Source of the DNA: Owenia fusiformis
Lineage: Eukaryota; Annelida; Polychaeta; Sabellida; Oweniidae
Assembly (NCBI GenBank): GCA_903813345.2
Contig: CAIIXF020000002.1
Span: 7,587,555-7,651,554 of the forward strand
Length of the DNA stretch: 64,000 bases
Direction: 5' to 3'
The translations under genes and the position numbers were made by a program. Below, piece after piece: positions 11,726 through 23,959 of this stretch (positions are counted from its first letter, which is position 1; each line of letters opens with the position of its first letter). The notes below the pieces were generated by a model. The model was not told the origin of the DNA. It worked only from the letters and a program-made list of their open reading frames with translations, and did no database searches.

Positions 11726-11752
11726 TACATACATACATACATACATACATAG
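11726..11752 (+). repeat. (CATA)n microsatellite
   Basis: About six uninterrupted CATA repeats are followed by a segment (GGTTTAACAT...) that recurs at about 45598. Confidence 0.9.
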
Positions 11753-12484
11753 GTTTAACATGGGGATTTTCACACCTATTTTTCAAATGATATATTCGTT
11801 CATATTCCCGTATGAGAGTACAGAAAAAATTATTAGAAACGATTGATCTCTTATTAATCTTAATAAAACAGCTATTTTTTCATTGTATTGATTCATAGCG
11901 TGGTGAAAACGATGATTGAAAAGTGAGAAAATATTCCGGAAGAGAAGGTCACGTGATCAGATGACTAGTCGCCATATTGGAAAAAACAATTCCATTCAAC
12001 TTTCAATACTTTCATGCCAATCTTACCGCACTACAAACTGCAACATCGATGCAACAACTGAATAAAAGTTCTCATCTTCAAATTACATTTTAGGGTTAAG
12101 TTGAAAACCCACAAACAACTGAGCAGAAGACCGAAGAAGACGTGTCGCTATTATCTAGGTCAATCTGTTCAGTGGTCCGAAAGCAAATCTATAGTACTCG
12201 TTTCCGAATTTTGTTGTTCATTGTACAATCTTTTATTGATTAAACTCGGTATACTGACTATTAAAGCAATGACAAAGAAGAATACTTCATTGTTTTATTT
12301 AGCGTGCGGGTGTAAAAACAAAATTGCGTAATTAGTTTGATTAAGAACTTTCGGGTCACGCAAATAGCTACGCGAAATGCATAGTGGGAAAATATTGACC
12401 AATCAAATTTTGTCCTTTTTGAGTGCTTTTTCAGGACATATTTGCGAATGTTCTGATTCAAAGAGCGAACCGCGAAAGGGAGAA
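11753..12484. other. Intergenic, no gene seen
   Basis: 11753-11850 is shared with 45598-45690. The rest looks unique. Open frames at 12101-12331 and 12261-12461 have no recognisable domain and overlap on opposite strands. Confidence 0.4.
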
Positions 12485-12900
12485 CTTAGTCGCTCACTGT
12501 TGTTTTTCTTCCAATTGCCTATCACAGCACTTCTTTTCTTATGGGATTAGACCTACCTACGGTGGATGGTGCTGACTTTCATTAGATGAACATTAATTGC
12601 CTGGGCTGCTCCCTTTGTTTTGATTAATATGAATTTAAAATCCGATTAGGTTTTCTCATAACATCTTGGTCACCTGTGATTGGTCCTTATATCGGCTGAT
12701 TGATAGTGTAATACAATATCCTAGAGTAAAAATAATCTTGATTTACGTCATTGAAAAATTCAAAATTCATTCAGACTGATGTCATATTTGGAATCTACAT
12801 GTAAAATTACATCTAGTAATGTGGTTTTGAAAAGAGTTTATCAACTTTGAAAATTTAATTTTCACTGAAAATGTGACTTCTAGGTCGGGGAGGTTCCCCA
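12485..12900 (+). other. Upstream flank of SMB gene B, part 1
   Basis: This aligns with 3490-3905 and 29540-29930. It breaks at GGTTCCCCA, where a 2.5-kb block is inserted compared with copies A and C. Confidence 0.85.
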
Positions 12901-13011
12901 TAGTAGTCCCCGATCTGATTTCCAAAATGGCTCTAGAAAAGGGGTTTTGTTGTCCGGTACTTTCCCACATAAAATGATTGTACCGTTTGAAAGAACAGAC
13001 TTCCCTCTTAA

Positions 13012-13844
13012 AGGCCCCATATAAAGTTTAAACCACTTTGGCTTATATTGTAGTCTTACCTAATGTTATCAAAGTGTGATATGTGAAACTTTTTTTTTAA
13101 ATTTAAAAATGTGGTTTTTTATGGACTTTTTGTTCCAAAATTTGTGAATTTATTTAAAACCAACTTTTAGAGGTCACTCATATCTTCTAATTAGCCACAA
13201 TTCATACCAATGCATAGCATTCATCCTCCCATGTTTTTTGCCGAAGAAATTAAGAAAATCGGTTCATAAATAAGCGAGAAATGAACTTATCAGTGCATGA
13301 AAATGGTTCTGAGAAAAATGCATTTCAAAATTTTAGTTCTCATAGAAACCAATGGTACAATGATATCTAAAACATAATTTATTCTTCCTTTTGACCTGGT
13401 TAGACAATCAACATTGGTTTTTTATGAAAGTCTAACATATTAAGAAAAGATTGGCATCGAAAAAAAAATTTCAATTTTTTTCAAAAAGTTTTGGGTACCT
13501 TAGTGACATCACTAATGTTTCAAAATATTTTTGATATGCAAAAACATTGAAGTGGCCCATTAAATATGGCATTTTATTATTGAAATAGTGTGTCCTTTGT
13601 TCAATCTTTGCATTGGTGTTAAAAAGATAATATTTTTTGAAATGCATTGAGAAATATTTGATAATTAAGAAATTTCAACTTTTTTTGAAAAATGGCGGGA
13701 AATTTGAATATTTGAGAAATGAAATGCTCACAACTTTTATATCAAAATTTTTTTTTTTGTTCAAAAATCTCTAAAAATACTTTTTAAGTCCTGACAAATA
13801 GTAAATGAATGATAAAAAATATTTTCAAACTTTAGACGGGAACT
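13012..13844. mobile_element. TTAA-flanked non-autonomous element, piggyBac-type candidate
   Basis: TTAA lies on both sides (13008-13011 and 13845-13848). The ends AGGCCCCATATAAAGTTT and AAACTTTAGACGGGAACT pair imperfectly as inverted repeats. A diverged inverted copy of the interior lies at about 45770-46330. There is no transposase. Confidence 0.5.
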
Positions 13845-13857
13845 TTAAAGAAAACAC

Positions 13858-14700
13858 CTCTTCTATTGATGTAAACAGGGGCAAAAGGCACTAAAACGGG
13901 GTTAGACGAGGTCGCATTCTGAAGTCTCACTTTCTTGTCATCACGATTCCAGGTAAACCATTAGACGGATTTACTTCAAATGGTCACACATGTTACATGG
14001 TAAGAAGTTCTAGAGCTGATTAACTTTGCAGCGGCCATCTTGCATTCTGGCGGCCATCTTGGAATTTTTTCAGATAAATATTGTCATTGCGATTCCACAA
14101 AACCACATAACAGATGTACTTCAAATGTTCACACATTACATGTAACATGGTAAAAAGTCCTAGACCTCATTATTTTTTGGTGGCCATCTTGCATTCTGGC
14201 AGCCATCTTGGAAGTTTAAAGATAAATTTTGTCATCAAGATTTCAGGAAAACCAAACAGATTTACTTCAAATTTTCACACATATTACATGGTAAGAAGTT
14301 CTAGAGCTAATTAACCTTTCGGTGGCCATCTTGCATTATGGCGGCCATCTCGGAAGTTTTTGGGATAAATCTTGTCATTTTGATTCCAGGAAAACCACTT
14401 TACTGATTTTCTTAAAACTTTTACACATGATACAAGGGAGGTTACAAGCTACCTTTTATATTGATATAAACAGGGGCAAAGGGCAGTAAAGTGGGGTTAC
14501 ACAAGGTGGTATTCTAAGGAGAATGTTATCTATTTTTCTGTATTTTAAACCACATAATTTGACATAAATGCATATTTGGTGTATGATATCATGTTTTATA
14601 TTGATAGAAACATGGGCAAGAGGCGCTACAATGGGGTAACACATGGTGATATTCTAAAATACATATTTATACTCTGCTTCTGTACTTTATACCACTTAAA
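13858..14700 (+). repeat. Compound tandem repeats of about 140-150 bp
   Basis: Three to four units contain GGCCATCTTGCATTCTGGCG (about 14031, 14183, 14322). They are bracketed by three copies of an AAACAGGGGCAA...GGGGTTA module (about 13870, 14466, 14607). An inverted copy of the first unit stands at 15330-15375. Confidence 0.75.
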
Positions 14701-15376
14701 TGCATTTTGTGTATGACATCGATTGATTTTTAGAATAAATAACTACATTTCATCAAAAAGAAAAAAAGATGATTGAGAACGTCAAACATTTCTTTGAAAT
14801 CCATTATTGCACAGTGATTTTTGAGAACGAAATGTATGCTAAATTGGCCCTGATCTGAGTATATAACGGAATTAAAGCTCTTTTAAACGAAAATGTAAAT
14901 GTGTGGCAAACCTTTCACTGTGCTTCATGTCAACGAAATGTTCTTCATGCAGTTGAATTATCTTCTGGACAGGTGATCACACAGAAGGAGAGACCTGCAT
15001 ATCATATCCTTACAAATATAAACAAAAATGACAAATGAGAAAGGAAAAAAATGTAAAGCAACCTAGTGGGAAAAGCAAACTGTAAAGTGTAAAACTGGCA
15101 AACAAAAATCAAACCTGAATATCCCAAGACAATAATCTAATATGGGAATAAACAGCATCCACACCGTTCAATGACCAATTCCTCATCAACGACCACAACT
15201 CCGAGGGACATTCCATTCATACTGAAGTCATTAAAATACATGTTGAAGAAAAATTGAAAATAATGATATCCAATACTCATAAGATCAAAAATGAAATTGA
15301 AGTTAATCTGTTAGGTGACAAGATTTATCCCAAAATTTCCAAGATGGCCGCCAGAATGCAAGATGGCTGCCGAAAA

Positions 15377-16469
15377 GTGAGGTTTCTTGTGTTGGGCAGA
15401 TAATATTTTCTTTTACTTGACAAATTTTAATTTGTATAACTATCAGATACATAAGGGTAATATGAAAAGTGAACCACTAAAACTGATGAATATTCATGGT
15501 AAAGGGAATTTTGTAATACCCTGCCATGTTATTTCCCCCGAATCAGCCACCTGGTAGCGAAACTGGTAACTACCTACTCGCATCTTAGTAATTGACATCC
15601 CTTTGTGAGTTGTTTTGTTTCGATATCCTCGTTGTTCCAACTCTCAATCATTGTGTTCAAAATATTAAGTCTCCTTTGGTTAATGTTTTACGTGGTCTTC
15701 AATTTTTGATTTTGCATAAACAGCAAGTGAATATATTGAGGTTATTTACTTTGAGGGATTCAATATGGGTTTTATTCCGAGGCAGGGACAATATGATATT
15801 TCCCTAGGGCCCGGAGAGCCAGAGGGAAATATCATATTGTCACGAGGAATAAACCCATTATTAATCCCGACCAGTAAATAATCTTTTAATCCATGATATC
15901 AGTGACTGCATGAAATTATGAGTTCAAAATCCATATATGTGATTTATCCATCTTATATTAGGCAAAGTATCGAGTTGGAACCCTTAGAGGTAAATACAAA
16001 AGGAAAATGAAAATGTCGCGATCTACATTCTTGTACTTTTAAAAGTAGGTTACGCAACTGTCTTAATTCTCAAAATTGTAGAAAATGATTGATCTTTACC
16101 TGATAATCAAGGTACATATTCGATGTAAGCATAAAAAATGACTAAATATCAACCCAATAATATGTGGCGTTTAGCAATTAAGTTGAAGGTTATGATGGGA
16201 TTATGGATACCGTCAATCAGATCATAATATCCGAATAGCGTAAACCATGTTTATAATAGTTAATCAACACGAGACTATTGTATTGTATTAGTTATTTACC
16301 GCATACTTTGTTCGAGAAAGTTAATGTTTTAAGTTTTGAGGTGGAGTGAGGGGTCAACCTCAAATGAAATAACGTGTATTGATATGCTCCCTTAAAAAAC
16401 AGTGCAATAAAATACTTGTAGACTCAATATATTAATCACATTTGAGAGCGACAAGATAATGACAACACG
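15377..16469 (+). other. Upstream flank of SMB gene B, part 2
   Basis: Colinearity with flank A resumes here. It includes the hairpin at 15787-15841 and the conserved proximal 150 bp. A short segment at about 15446-15580 is present in B and C but not in A. The out-of-frame ATG at 16459 is conserved. Confidence 0.85.
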
Positions 16470-18296
16470 ATGTTTCGATTTGTCGCTAATGCAAGCCTGA
16501 TATTGGGGCTTATGCACTTTTTATTCGTATGCCCCCAATACCAAAGGCACAGCTACCAAATCAAGGATAAAGCGAAGAGAGAAACAACAAGGCATGGTGC
16601 AGAGCTCAACATTTTAGAAAATGATTCAGAAGAACGCAAAACGCTATTTTCACGCGATACGAAATCTAATGTTTATTTCCCTGCTTCGAGAGAAAAGAGG
16701 GAAATTCAAAACGAAGCATGCGAGTCGGTTGACATAGATTTCAATTGTAATGATACAAAAAGATCTTGCCGGGAGCGTTGTGGTGACAAAGTAACATTGG
16801 AAAATGCGACGAGCTTTGTCTGTCACTGTGATGAGTTATGTCAACATTATGGTGACTGTTGTAAAGATTATGGACAACAATGCCGAGGTTGTAATGCTAC
16901 TGAACGAGGTGTCGACACGAACCAGACCTTTTTTGATTTCGCAACTGACGATGAAAGGTGCGCCCCTCTTTCTGTTCATAACTCACAACGATCAAAGTAC
17001 CAATGTACGCGTGTTCAAAGAGCCGGTCGTGTGTTCCTGAAAGCCAGTTGTCACACTGACTTTAAGGGGTCTGCATTGGAGAAAAAGTGCTTCGGTGACG
17101 GTGAGACATTCTCAAATATTCCCTGCTACGATGTGATTAAACGTACACACTACAAGAACAAATATTGCGCCGAGTGTGATTACGTAAAAGCAGTTAAATT
17201 TTGGAGACCAAAAATCGAATGCCTTTATGGTGAACACTTTAACAAATTAAAAGTTGGAAGCTTAAACATCCCTCGAATCATGGAATTGATTGAAGATTCG
17301 GGAGATATTGGTAGTGGGTGTAGATACGAATATTTGGAACCATTGTTGGACACATACGATCGCGAGAATATTCGGGGGTCTCTGCGTCCTTGCTTTAGCA
17401 CGATTTCGGAGTGTGGATTTTGTAAGGACTCACGTCTGGAAGCACTTTGTCACACCCATGGTTTAGATCCGATTCAAGAAGTCAATTATTTTCATAATAA
17501 GCACTGTTGGAAATGTAATCCGCAGTTACATTATGTATCGAACTCGCAACTATACCCTGATCTTTGTCGAATGGTCGATAGCTCCGACGGAAGGGGGTTT
17601 TTACCTGAGGATTTACTACTTGTTTCATTTCAAATTTTAATGGACGTTAAGGGAGACACCATCAACGTAAGAACCGTTCCGAATGAACAACATACGAGGA
17701 TAGCTGAAGTGGAACTTACTTGTTCTGATGACCTGGTTCAATGCCGATTGAAACGATGCCTTGGCAATTTGAAACTTGATGGGGATCAATGTATTATTCG
17801 TGACAATGTTGTGAAAGTGGCGATCAGTTGTAGAATGCTGACATGGCCAAATTCAAATTTCATCTCGGCTTACATCAATTCACAAATACTATTTGAACTT
17901 TTTCCACCACTTCGCGTTGTTTCCGATGATACAACCATTAAGACCGATGGCAATTGGATAAACAAGACGTTCAAATTCGATGTTTTATTTCAAGTCAAAC
18001 CAAATGTTTCGGAAATAATCAACAAAACAATGGCGAACAGCATTGGTCAGTTGGAGGAGAAATTGAACAATTTTCTTCTTTCGAACAATATGTCTAATCA
18101 TGCAGTTCTCGGTGGTATCGAGTACAATGTCGTCTCAGTTCCCGAGAGAGCAGATTCTACAGTGGCCCAAAATAGATCAGGTACAAAGTCAGCACACAAC
18201 TCCGCTGATACAACAACAGGGACATTCATATTACGGATGTTGATGTGGTTTTTGATTTTCAGAATCATCATTCACGTGCGCATGAACATGACTTGA
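16470..18296 (+). CDS. Somatomedin-B domain membrane protein, paralogue B (608 aa)
   Basis: This is an intact single-exon paralogue of the genes at 4879 and 35384, with the same domain order: signal peptide, REKR site (about 73-76), somatomedin-B domain (about 99-137, all eight cysteines kept), cysteine-rich ectodomain and C-terminal hydrophobic segment. Compared with A it lacks three residues before the REKR site and eight in the Ser/Thr/Ala-rich stalk before the membrane segment. Both losses keep the frame. Most changes are single residues spread along the ectodomain; cysteines are essentially all kept. Function unknown. The open frame and cysteine conservation suggest it is still functional or only recently duplicated. 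Confidence 0.85.
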   Translation: MFRFVANASLILGLMHFLFVCPQYQRHSYQIKDKAKRETTRHGAELNILENDSEERKTLFSRDTKSNVYFPASREKREIQNEACESVDIDFNCNDTKRSCRERCGDKVTLENATSFVCHCDELCQHYGDCCKDYGQQCRGCNATERGVDTNQTFFDFATDDERCAPLSVHNSQRSKYQCTRVQRAGRVFLKASCHTDFKGSALEKKCFGDGETFSNIPCYDVIKRTHYKNKYCAECDYVKAVKFWRPKIECLYGEHFNKLKVGSLNIPRIMELIEDSGDIGSGCRYEYLEPLLDTYDRENIRGSLRPCFSTISECGFCKDSRLEALCHTHGLDPIQEVNYFHNKHCWKCNPQLHYVSNSQLYPDLCRMVDSSDGRGFLPEDLLLVSFQILMDVKGDTINVRTVPNEQHTRIAEVELTCSDDLVQCRLKRCLGNLKLDGDQCIIRDNVVKVAISCRMLTWPNSNFISAYINSQILFELFPPLRVVSDDTTIKTDGNWINKTFKFDVLFQVKPNVSEIINKTMANSIGQLEEKLNNFLLSNNMSNHAVLGGIEYNVVSVPERADSTVAQNRSGTKSAHNSADTTTGTFILRMLMWFLIFRIIIHVRMNMT

Positions 18297-18735
18297 GATA
18301 TAGTGATAAGACATACACCCACTAGGGTGTCATTATCACTGATATGTATATATGTTTATCAAGATGTAGAGATATAGACTGAGATATTAAGATCTAGACA
18401 GAATTATTAAGATATAGACTGAGATATTAAGATATAGACTGAGATATTAAGATATAGACAGAAATATTAAGATATAGACTGAGATATTGAGATATAGACT
18501 GAGATATTAAGATATAGACTGAGATATTAAGATATAGACAGAAACATTAAGATATAGACTGAGAAATTAAGATATATATAGATTGTGATATTAAGATGTA
18601 GACAGAGATATTAAGATATGGACTGAGATATTAAGATATGAACTGAAATATTAAGATATAGACTGAGATATTAAGATGGAGACAGAGATATCAAGATATA
18701 TTAAAATATAGACAGAGATTTCAAGATAAAGGCAG
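18297..18735 (+). repeat. 20-bp satellite downstream of gene B
   Basis: About twenty imperfect copies of GAGATATTAAGATATAGACT form the longest of the three homologous arrays. Confidence 0.9.
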
Positions 18736-18778
18736 AGATAGTGAGTAATTTGAATCTGATTTTTTCTAAATGGATGTT

Positions 18779-19420
18779 AATACAGCAGAACCTGTGTAAG
18801 TGAAACGCCCTACGTTCTGCCAAAAAGTGTTCCACTTACGGAGGTGTGGGGTTCTTAATCCTCCACATATTGCCAGTCTTTGGCACAAAGATTTGGCAAT
18901 TAAGTTTTAGACTTGTTCCTTATAATTCATTTGTTTTTAACTGACATTCTTAATCTTATCTATCAAGTTTGAAACAACACATGTCCATCTCTACAGGAGG
19001 TTAATCCAATTTTCTGAATGATAATCTTATGAAATCCTAATTTGCTGATTATCAAATTAATTAGTGGTAGCATCATATGTTGATCTCTAAAGGAGTTTGA
19101 TCCAATTTGCTGAATGGTAATCCGTTAAAACCCTAATTTGCCAACTATCACATTTATTACCTGTTTTCAGTTACCAAGATATCACTCTAGGGGGTTAATT
19201 CTGTAAATACATAAGTATCAATATTGAAATTCAGGGAAAATTGACTGTTCCACTTAGCAGGTTAATATTTTAATATGGGGTGTTCACTGTTCAAGTTTGG
19301 AGGTGTTCCACCTAAGGAGGTTCAATTAACATTAAGTCAATGGGTTTTTAAAACGTGACTTTAAAAAAGCGTTCCACTTGCGAGGTGTTCCACTAAGCAG
19401 GTTCTTTTAAGGTATTAGTC
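18779..19420 (+). mobile_element. pogo/Tigger-like MITE (copy B)
   Basis: The left end is ACAGCAGAACCTGTGTAAG. The right part carries inverted motifs GTTCCACTTGCGAGG and TTCCACTAAGCAGGTTCT at 19370-19405. It is more complete at the right end than copies A and C. Confidence 0.5.
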
Positions 19421-19990
19421 TCCATATCTAGACCACAGTATTCAAGAATCATTTATTTTTCTTTTAAATATTTCTATTGTGATTGTTTTTATTGTTGGAT
19501 GTACGTCGGTAAAAATATATCCTATTATCTCATGTGAAAGCATAACTCGTGTTTAAGCGTATAAGTAAACGTAAAATTGAAGGTTGGCGTTTTGCAAAAA
19601 TATGTACTTATATGTAGAGCAATGTATTGATATTTTGAAATAAGGATCCTATCTCTACCAATCATGAGATGGTGTATCATGCCAGCTGTTTTTTATAATA
19701 TGCTCCCCTCTCTCGTCAAATGAAAAATTGTCTTACGATGATCACTCATTTTTTATATTATTGCACAGGTTTTTAAGTTTTTCTAACTTATGACGAAATC
19801 TTTCTATTATAGTTATGAAGATATTGAAAAAAATTCGACTTAATTGTGGAGTAAATAAATTTCTAGCTGCTAAAATATTGTATTATCATCTGTATTATCT
19901 AGATAAACCTATATTTTGAAAAACCTGAAGAATTGGTATCGATACGGTGAACATTCTGAACACACGTGTCTCAGTGATCGAAAAATGCTG
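19421..19990 (+). other. Downstream flank of SMB gene B
   Basis: This is colinear with 37960-38760 plus 41281-41460 in copy C. It provides the empty site for the LINE inserted there (at about 19790). It ends where the long-TIR transposon begins. Confidence 0.8.
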
Positions 19991-20312
19991 AAAGGTGGGC
20001 GAGTTGTTTGTAGGAGGATTTTTTCATGAATTTCGCTCATGATTTTCATCCAAAAAAACATCAATACACTTTAAAACATTTTGTTTACTTTAAGATTACA
20101 CCATGTAATCCAAAAATATATTTCTCATTTTCAAAGATAATCCATGGATTAACACCCAGGTATTTTTATTTTTCAATCTTCAGAGGGCTGGGAATCAATG
20201 ATGCTCAACGCTTTTGAATACGATAAATGCTGTTTTAAATAGGTTTTACGTATGCCAATAATTTCTCAATCTCAAATTATGTAAGCTGAATGCATTCCAT
20301 AATCCCTAGAAT
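19991..20312 (+). repeat. Left terminal inverted repeat
   Basis: Reverse complement of 26073-26399, with only scattered mismatches. A diverged fragment also lies at 20-210. Confidence 0.85.
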
Positions 20313-20711
20313 ATTCTCTTGGAGGAATCCAATGGTAATCCAATGGTAGTTCCAAGCAGATTTTTAGATGGCAGGTAAGTAAATTCTTTAGTACTCGCCT
20401 TATTGGGTTGAATTAGTTTATATTCAAAAATTATATATGATTCTGTAAAGATGTCCGTGTGGACGCTATATAGATTGCACACGCATGGTAAGCTGTATAA
20501 TCCTATATTATGTAATACAAGTACAGTTTTGGTTGACATGATTGTGACTGAGTGAGAGATTAAACTCTTTAAGGTAGTTCTGCATGTTGATAATTTTTAC
20601 TAATTTTGGTGATGAATAAATTATCTGAAAATTATAAATTGGGCAATACTTTTGACATTTTAAAGTGTGTGGTAATCTATATAGAGTGCGCGATTGTCCG
20701 TACTCGGGGAC

Positions 20712-20745
20712 TATAAATAGGGCCAACCAAAGTTTGGTTCAGATA
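20712..20745 (+). promoter_or_regulatory. TATA box and initiator of the transposase gene
   Basis: TATAAATAG at 20712-20720 is followed about 28 bp later by an initiator-like TTCAGATA. A leader exon ends at 20805 with a consensus donor, AG|GTAAGTAAC. The spacing is that of a normal RNA polymerase II core promoter. Confidence 0.65.
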
Positions 20746-21186
20746 GGTGTGAGAGGACGGTCGAAACAGTGTGCTAAACATAAATTCGCATGTTTACAAA
20801 TCTAGGTAAGTAACATATTTTATATTGCAAATAATTATTCAAGATGTAACTCGTAAGGTATATTTTTATGTATTGATATAGTGTTGGGTATATATTTTGG
20901 ATAAACATTGAAAACTTCCACTGCATTATTTATCAGGCCGATACACATAAAATATCAACGTGTTGTGGATGATTGCTCACGTAATGATAAGTACATGTGT
21001 ACGACTTACTGATCCTTGGCATATGTACAATATGTATTGCAGAGTGGCGAACTGTACAACTGCTCAAGATATCTAAATGTTTTAATTTTGTTGATTATTC
21101 TCTTATTATCTGTTGTTTACAAATACTGATTTATGTTTTGCTCGGTTCACTCCTCAGCATTCTTTCATTGAGATCAAATGATGTAA

Positions 21187-21350
21187 TGGCGGATCTGGGC
21201 AAGCCCCCCCCCCTAAGATGAGTTAAAAATGTTGAGCTCTAAAGTGCTTTAGGGCCACAATTATTGGGCATTTCTAGGTATTTCTAGGGCATTTAGGGAT
21301 GCCAATTTGTATTGCCCCCCCTCCCTTTTTGATTTCTGGATCTGTCCCTG
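21187..21350. mobile_element. Possible hAT-type MITE in the transposase intron
   Basis: The ends GGCGGATCTGGGCAAGCCCC and GGATCTGTCCCTGGG resemble the CAGGG(G)CGGATC ends common in hAT elements. The right end is inverted relative to the left. The match is weak and no target duplication was confirmed. Confidence 0.3.
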
Positions 21351-21509
21351 GGATGGGTCATATCAAATTACTTTTTGTGACTCAGTGAAACCTATAAATA
21401 AGCTAGCAATACGATTGAAGGACCAAAATGCAATATTGTATGATCGTTTTGAGTGATATCCATTTTATTACGAATGAGCAAAGCGAAAAAACATGTCAGA
21501 GAAGCATCA

Positions 21510-21950
21510 ATATATACACGGGGTGCCAACTATGACGTAAAACGACCATTAATTTGAATTTTAGACCTACCCGATGTTCGAAAATCAAGGATTGTGAGTG
21601 TCATACTGCACCGATTTTCTTCAAATTTGTTTTATACAAAGCAAAACAAAAATGCCTTTCTGCCGATACATTGTCTTATTGTACAGAGTCTCTCGTTTTT
21701 GCGGCATTTTGATCCCCAGCTGAGAAAAACGCTTCTCAAAGCTTGGGACCAAGACGTCGCTAAAACGAGAGACTCTGTATAACAAAATAATGTACCAACA
21801 GAAAGGCATTTTTGTTGTGCTTTGTATAAAACAAATTTGAAGAAAATCGGGCAGTATGAGACTCACAATCCTTGATTTTCGAACATCGGGTAGGTCTAAA
21901 AATTCAAATTAACGGTCGTTTTACGTCATAGTTGGCACCACGTTGATATA
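21510..21950. mobile_element. Foldback element, ~440 bp, nested in the transposase intron
   Basis: The two halves are reverse complements over almost their whole length. The ends are GGTGCCAACTATGACGTAAA and its inverse. A diverged, interrupted copy lies at 26769-27390. Its position between the leader exon and the coding exon makes it intronic. Confidence 0.85.
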
Positions 21951-22034
21951 AGAGGAAAACAATCACAATTGCAGTTGTTTGTTCTCGCTGTATATATTAT
22001 CTAAACTATATGTTGTTATATGTTCCTTTTCAGT

Positions 22035-23612
22035 ATGGCTGCAAAGAATAAAAAGTTCAAGAAGTTTATCGAACTCTCATTCAACAGTAAGGAGGAGAAG
22101 GACAACTTCAACGAGCAATGGAATGGCTTCCGCAAAAAGCGTCCAGATTTGTCTACGATTGTGCAAGTTATGTACTATTTCTTATCCCTGGCTGTAAAAT
22201 GCACAGATACTGGTAATGAAGCTGTTCCTGATGCCAATTTCCACTACAACAGTTTTGTGAACATTACCAAGGAACAGAGTAAATGTGAACGCTTATTTGT
22301 TACGTGTGAGTCGTCCATCAATTCGCTCGTTGGTGCCGTGTATAGCCTGGGTCAACGCTGCCATTTTAGTAGAACTGTCATCGTTACTAGATTGGAAGAT
22401 TTTGCGAACTTTGTGGCCACATTCACAATTTCAAATGGCAAGCACACATTTTTATGGAAGTCATCGCCTTATATCGAAGGTTGGTCAAAATTTTTCGTGA
22501 ACGAGAAAATGGCTTTTGGTGTAGTTTGTAGTGGACTTATGTATACTCCATTCACCAGATTTTTAAATGCTACTACATTAGGAAGCACGAACGAGCGTGT
22601 TTATAATGAAACATGCAATCGTTTATCTACGATTATATCCAACGAAGCCAAAGCGTCTAAAGAAAGAGCGATACAAAATAGTTTAGCAGGCAGTGGGGCG
22701 TCTGGGATAACCATGGAAACCGATGCGTGTTTTTCTGCATTCCGCAATGCCAAGAGGAGTATAACATTTGGCCTTTGCAACGAAACGCATACTGTATTGG
22801 CAGATAAGGTGAAATCAACAAATCACGATGACAGTTCTGTCCAACGACATGAAACAATTGCAACAAAGGAAATTCTAAATGATTTCAAACAGGAAGGAAT
22901 TAAAGTTCGTTGCATCGTGCACGATTCTAACAATAGCGTGAGCAAGGTCGTAAAAGACGATTTTCCAGAAGTAAAGGAACAAAAAGACGTTTGGCATGTG
23001 ATTAAAAATGTTATGTCATCTTTCAAAAAAATTTCGAAAGGGACAAAGAAAACTGAAAATATATGTTGGCATGGTCAGCTATTTGATAAATATGATGGAA
23101 TTAAAAATCACATATGGTACTCCATCATGCACTCAGGAAATGATGAGACTCTACTACGAGACAGTCTAGATGCGATCGTGTCACATTACCAAGGATACCA
23201 CGAAAGTTGCAGGCTTACGAGCCATTGTGTAAGAAACCCAAGATATGCCCCATCTCGTGTGCTACTTACTGATCCAATTGCAATTGACCTCTTATCGAAA
23301 TTTGTCCATGACACTTCAATATACAAAAATCCGCATCTCGTACTAGAAGGACTTAGCACAAGTTACGTTGAAGCGGCAAACAATGCTTTGCGTTCTTTTC
23401 TGCCCAAAAGGCATTCCTTTGGTGATACGTCATTTCAAGTCAGGGTTGATTTATTTATTTTGCGTTGGAATGAAAATGTTAATCGACCATTCAAGAGAGC
23501 GGTTGTTCCTCAAAACGAGGGAACTCCAAGAGAAAACAGTGGGCGAAAATATCAATCAAAGAAAACATTTCAGTATTTGGAAAAGATTTGGATTAGTTAC
23601 CTGGAAGCATAG
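22035..23612 (+). CDS. Mutator-like DDE transposase (525 aa)
   Basis: An acceptor, TTCCTTTTCAG, ends at 22033 and the ATG follows at 22035, so I take MAAKNKKF as the N-terminus. The open frame runs upstream to 22020, but that part is intronic. Counting from this Met, the putative catalytic residues are D230 (METDACFSA), D297 (IVHDSNNS) and E446 (STSYVEAAN). A DVWH motif stands at 318-321, 21 residues after the second Asp; a (C/D)xxH motif in this place is typical of Mutator transposases. The tail with PKRHSFG and the NENVNR stretch matches a transposase family common in aquatic invertebrates and fish. The frame is intact and an AATAAA follows at about 23906. The window shows both terminal repeats, so the element could be autonomous. 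Confidence 0.8.
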   Translation: MAAKNKKFKKFIELSFNSKEEKDNFNEQWNGFRKKRPDLSTIVQVMYYFLSLAVKCTDTGNEAVPDANFHYNSFVNITKEQSKCERLFVTCESSINSLVGAVYSLGQRCHFSRTVIVTRLEDFANFVATFTISNGKHTFLWKSSPYIEGWSKFFVNEKMAFGVVCSGLMYTPFTRFLNATTLGSTNERVYNETCNRLSTIISNEAKASKERAIQNSLAGSGASGITMETDACFSAFRNAKRSITFGLCNETHTVLADKVKSTNHDDSSVQRHETIATKEILNDFKQEGIKVRCIVHDSNNSVSKVVKDDFPEVKEQKDVWHVIKNVMSSFKKISKGTKKTENICWHGQLFDKYDGIKNHIWYSIMHSGNDETLLRDSLDAIVSHYQGYHESCRLTSHCVRNPRYAPSRVLLTDPIAIDLLSKFVHDTSIYKNPHLVLEGLSTSYVEAANNALRSFLPKRHSFGDTSFQVRVDLFILRWNENVNRPFKRAVVPQNEGTPRENSGRKYQSKKTFQYLEKIWISYLEA

Positions 23613-23959
23613 ATAAATTGTTTTTATTCGTAAACAAACGTCCAGAGAAAATATATAAATAGGTTGAACATAGATAAAAATGTTTTTATTAACTGTGATA
23701 TATATGTTTGTTTGACTGGGTACTTTGTATCTGGTTTAGATTACAAAAATACAATATTATGTACCCAGAAATACATTCAAAAATTGTATGTAGTGTTATA
23801 TGTTTCACAGGCACAATAGCAGAGTCTTATGTTTATTTTTGGTAATACAACTTCAATATTTTATTCACAATATGAACAAAACCTTTTCTGAATTGAATAG
23901 AAATAAATAATTATAGCTTTGTCAATGTTTATTTATATTGTATATGGATCCCCAGTTCT

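Larger units (their letters stand above)
12901..15376. other. 2.5-kb inserted block in copy B
   Basis: The block is absent from flanks A and C. It holds a TTAA-flanked element (13012-13844), compound tandem repeats (13858-14700) and unique sequence. Near 15330-15375 it carries an inverted copy of the module around GGCCATCTTGCATTCTGGCG. No gene is recognised. Confidence 0.75.

Noticed and set aside
15160-15320. Possible exon on the minus strand (MNGMSLGVVVVDEELVIERC)
   Set aside because: Only a short open stretch with no domain and no convincing splice pair; it lies in a repeat-rich inserted block.
22020-22034. Upstream Met (22020) as the transposase start
   Set aside because: The five extra codons overlap a polypyrimidine tract and CAG acceptor; the leader exon with its donor at 20805 makes the ATG at 22035 more likely.
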